A stretch of DNA of 6,438 bases, from the NCBI GenBank assembly GCA_016783865.1, contig JADHVS010000242.1, positions 1 through 6,438 on the forward strand, written 5' to 3'. Position 1 is the first letter of the stretch; every line of letters begins with the position of its first letter. This DNA comes from Bacteroidales bacterium (GTDB lineage Bacteria > Bacteroidota > Bacteroidia > Bacteroidales > SM23-62). Of this stretch, positions 4,438-6,438 are shown in pieces. The notes beneath the pieces were generated by a model. It searched no databases and was not told the DNA's origin. It was given only the letters and a program-made list of their open reading frames with translations. Both the position numbers and the translations under genes were made by a program.

Positions 4438-5853
4438 ATGAAAAATTTACTTTGTCTTATGGTAGCTTGCTTAAGCTGCCTGTCCGTTGCTATGGCTCAA
4501 ATGCCTGCGGCCATTTCAGTCAGCCCGGATAACCCAACTTCCGCTGACCTGATCACCCTGACGTTTGATCCGGAACTTGCCTGTTCTGAATCAGGCACTC
4601 TTGTTGGGGCAAACCAGGTTTACATGCATTCGGGCTACATCAGTTCCACTGGGTACACCTGGGTAGGTGTAGTCGCCTATAATGCTATTGGAGCCAACGG
4701 CCAGGAACCGGTACTGTTACCCAATCCTGACGGAACCTATTCAATTACCTTTTGCCCCGACCTGTTTTACTATGGAACAAATGCGACACATATATGCGCC
4801 GTATTCAATGGCGGGGACTGGTCGCTTGATGGCCGGGACTATGATCCCCTGGGGGGATGTAAGGATTTTATCATTCCTTTAAACGGCAGTATCAGCGATA
4901 CAACCATCTACTTTCTGGTCAACCTGAATTACCAGATAGATATGGGAAGTTTTGATCCGGAAAATGATGTAGCTTATCTGGTGATCTATGGCCTTGGGGA
5001 ATATGTGCTGAATCCAGGAGTTGATCATTATGTTGGCATTTATGATAGATATGTTTCTGGAATTGAAACCGGTATTTACCATTACAATTTCAAGATCAAT
5101 GGAACTATGGAAACCATTCCCGAGCGATCCGTTTATATTCATTCGGGGATCAATAATATTTATCATTGGTATAACAATGAATCGGAAATTCCGGAAGGGA
5201 TAAGCATAGTACCAGAGAATGCAACGGCGTGGGATACTCTTACCCTTACGTTGGATCCGGAACTTGTCTGTTTTGAATCGGCCAGTCTGGTGGGCGCTCC
5301 ACGGGTAGATATGCATTCGGGAGTGGCTGACGTCGGTGGATCATTATGGAGTCATATAGTTGCCTGGAATGCATTAGGCTTCAATGGCCAGGAACCCTTT
5401 TTGCAACCCGATGGTAATGGTAAGTATTCTATCACCTATGTGCCGGGAGAATTCTATGGATTACCTCCGGGAAACGAAATCACCACATTGTGTGCTGTTT
5501 TTAATTATGACGATTGGCTACAGGATGGGCGCGACTTCACATACGACGGAGCGCAATGTATGGACTTCTTTATTCCGATGAGTCAACTCATCACACATAT
5601 GGATGAATCCGACGACCACATCTCATCTGTTGAGATATCACCAAATCCCGCAATCACGGAGATCAACATTACCAGTTCTGAACTCATCCAGGGTGTTCAA
5701 CTAGTCAACATTCATGGCAATGTAGTACTGAACAGGATCATAGAACTTCAGGATAACGTGAACATTTCAATCGCTGGTTTACCTGATGGAGTTTATTTTT
5801 GTGTAATAAAAACTACGAAAGGCTCGCAAACAAAGAAAATAATTAAACTGTAA
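4438..5853 (+). CDS. T9SS-exported protein with duplicated domain
   Basis: A 471-aa secreted protein. The open frame extends 73 codons further upstream, but AGGAGG at 4427-4432 and a promoter at 4375-4405 fix the start at 4438. Residues 1-20 are a signal peptide (MKNLLCLMVACLSCLSVAMA, cut before Gln21). Residues 23-148 and 252-381 are two copies of one domain. Shared features are TLTxDPEL-C, SLVGA, MHSG, AxNAxGxNGQEP, YSIT, CAVFNxxDWxxDGRDF/Y and C-DFxIP, with three cysteines kept in both copies (49/278, 120/352, 141/374). The central part (156-235) resembles a beta-sandwich carbohydrate-binding fold (FLVNLNYQIDMGSFDPENDV ... GIYHYNFKING). Residues 395-471 are a type-A T9SS C-terminal sorting domain (SVEISPNPA, LPDGVYFCVIKT, KKIIKL), which sends the protein through the outer membrane and is removed. 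No catalytic motif is visible, so a glycan- or matrix-binding role is likely but inferred. Confidence 0.85.
   Translation: MKNLLCLMVACLSCLSVAMAQMPAAISVSPDNPTSADLITLTFDPELACSESGTLVGANQVYMHSGYISSTGYTWVGVVAYNAIGANGQEPVLLPNPDGTYSITFCPDLFYYGTNATHICAVFNGGDWSLDGRDYDPLGGCKDFIIPLNGSISDTTIYFLVNLNYQIDMGSFDPENDVAYLVIYGLGEYVLNPGVDHYVGIYDRYVSGIETGIYHYNFKINGTMETIPERSVYIHSGINNIYHWYNNESEIPEGISIVPENATAWDTLTLTLDPELVCFESASLVGAPRVDMHSGVADVGGSLWSHIVAWNALGFNGQEPFLQPDGNGKYSITYVPGEFYGLPPGNEITTLCAVFNYDDWLQDGRDFTYDGAQCMDFFIPMSQLITHMDESDDHISSVEISPNPAITEINITSSELIQGVQLVNIHGNVVLNRIIELQDNVNISIAGLPDGVYFCVIKTTKGSQTKKIIKL
4504..5580 (+). repeat. Internal domain duplication in the T9SS-exported protein
   Basis: Codons 23-148 (4504-4881) and 252-381 (5191-5580) encode two copies of the same ~125-residue domain, clearly similar in protein but diverged in DNA, so the duplication is not recent. 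They flank an unrelated central domain (about 4900-5190), giving an A-B-A layout. Confidence 0.8.
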
Positions 5854-5895
5854 CTGAACTTCAGAACAGCACCAGGGACAAGCAGTACGTTCCTC

Positions 5896-5925
5896 TTGAC
5901 CCCTCATCAATATTTCATATATTTA
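5896..5925 (+). promoter_or_regulatory. Candidate promoter for the FISUMP-type lipoprotein
   Basis: CTTG (TTG at 5896-5898), a 19-nt spacer and TATATTTA (5918-5925) resemble the Bacteroidetes -33/-7 pattern with the last base of -7 changed. A start of transcription near 5931 would exclude the GTG at 5931 and favour the ATG at 5958. Confidence 0.35.
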
Positions 5926-5957
5926 TATATGTGATGTATTTAGTTAAAGCTAATATT

Positions 5958-6365
5958 ATGAAACCATCCAGATTTTTAACGTTACTTACGGCACTGATCG
6001 CCGGAGTATTCATTGTAACCTTCAATTCCTGTTATAATATCTCATCAAACCCTTCCATTGATGATGACCCTATTCAATCGGGGAGTGGGACAGGAACCTT
6101 TGACTGTACGCTGACAGGGTTGAATCAAGGTTTAGAATATTTTTATAAAGCGTATGCAATAAATAGTGCCGGTGTCGGATATGGTGAACAGAAAACATTT
6201 GGTATTCCCCTCGGACCATGCCCTGGAATGCCAACAATAAACTATGATGGACAGGTTTATCACACCGTTCAGATTGGTAATCAGTGTTGGCTGAAACAAA
6301 ACTTAAATATTGGCAAAATGATACTGGTCGACCAAGACCAAAAAGATAATGGGCAAAAGGACTGA
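5958..6365 (+). pseudogene. FISUMP-domain lipoprotein, shortened and truncated
   Basis: A 135-aa product from ATG 5958 (GTG at 5931 is less likely). Residues 1-24 are a lipoprotein signal (MKPSRFLTLLTALIAGVFIV, TFNS) with lipid-carrying Cys25. Residues 25-81 match the second half of a fibronectin-like repeat of Bacteroidetes surface proteins (CYNISSNPSIDDDPIQSGSG, TGTF ... YKAYAINSAGVGYGEQKTF); the usual first half ending RGVC is missing. Residues 88-131 begin a FISUMP domain (Fibrobacter succinogenes major paralogous domain): CPGMPTINYDGQVYHTVQIG, NQCWLKQNLNIGKMI, DQDQKDNG. The frame then ends QKD-stop, whereas intact FISUMP domains continue for over 100 residues to a VRCLRD end. I call it a pseudogene because both the repeat and the domain are incomplete; a short secreted lipoprotein remains possible. 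A FISUMP C-terminus lies just downstream on the other strand. Confidence 0.65.
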
Positions 6366-6381
6366 TTGCGCCTGGGCGTAC

Positions 6382-6438
6382 CTAATCCCGAAGGCAACGA
6401 ATACCAAAGCCGTTTTCCTTGCTGTAGTTGTACCGGTA
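6382..6438 (-). CDS. C-terminal end of a FISUMP-domain protein (5' part beyond right edge)
   Basis: Read on the minus strand from the right edge, the frame gives 18 codons, YRYNYSKENGFGIRCLRD, followed by TAG at 6382-6384. The ending G-F-(S/G)-(V/I)-R-C-(L/I)-R-D is the hallmark C-terminus of FISUMP domains, which are common on Bacteroidetes surface lipoproteins. The rest lies outside the window. The stop is 16 nt from the stop of the truncated FISUMP gene on the plus strand, tail to tail. It is either a convergent paralog or the missing C-terminal part of that gene, inverted. The call is based on a short stretch, but the motif is distinctive. Confidence 0.65.
   Translation of the reverse strand, partial: YRYNYSKENGFGIRCLRD

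Noticed and set aside
4879..5316. Minus-strand 145-aa ORF
   Set aside because: Isoleucine-rich antisense of the T9SS-exported protein, with no recognisable domain.
5848..5869. Nested stem CTGT..CTGA-ACT-TCAG..ACAG at the end of the T9SS gene
   Set aside because: Short imperfect stems without a following T-run; not a convincing terminator.
1..6438. CRISPR array or other regularly spaced direct repeats
   Set aside because: No repeat-spacer periodicity seen; the only direct repeat noted is the single 8-bp pair at 1266-1294.

Overview
The window looks like a Bacteroidota (Bacteroidetes) chromosome segment. The evidence is a secreted protein ending in a type IX secretion (T9SS) sorting domain, a FISUMP-type lipoprotein, a secreted TonB C-terminal-domain protein, and a textbook Bacteroidetes promoter (TTTG-N19-TATTTTTG). 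Most genes lack Shine-Dalgarno sequences; the secreted adhesin-like protein is an exception.

Layout. (1) 1-705, plus strand: the C-terminal part of a B12-binding-type radical SAM enzyme whose N-terminus lies left of the window. (2) 723-3263, minus strand: an A+T-richer block read right to left. It holds an unrecognised acidic 195-aa protein, an HNH endonuclease with a helix-turn-helix-like N-terminus, a compact agmatine/peptidylarginine-deiminase-family enzyme, a 67-aa ORF resembling only the arm-binding N-terminus of a tyrosine recombinase, and a 68-aa coiled-coil ORF. The first three genes are separated by 10 and 3 nt and are very probably one operon, with a candidate promoter at 3313-3344. 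(3) 3264-3685: a 422-bp gene-poor stretch with a 14-bp A/T-only inverted repeat, a dyad, and a G+C-richer patch of small hairpins with two short ORFs. (4) 3686-4207, minus: an exported TonB C-terminal-domain protein with no ATG start. (5) 4438-5853, plus: a T9SS-exported protein with two copies of one ~125-residue domain around a different central domain. (6) 5958-6365, plus: a shortened lipoprotein whose FISUMP domain breaks off early. (7) 6382-6438, minus: the last residues of a FISUMP domain entering from the right edge and pointing toward the broken copy.

How the parts fit. The right half is cell-envelope and secretion accessory material. The middle block is the candidate novel system: a nuclease, a guanidino-group hydrolase and an unknown protein in a tight operon next to a recombinase fragment. 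This suggests a horizontally acquired cargo or defence-like module, but no function can be proved from the sequence. The right end looks rearranged, either by inversion of the 3' part of a FISUMP gene or because two FISUMP paralogs converge.
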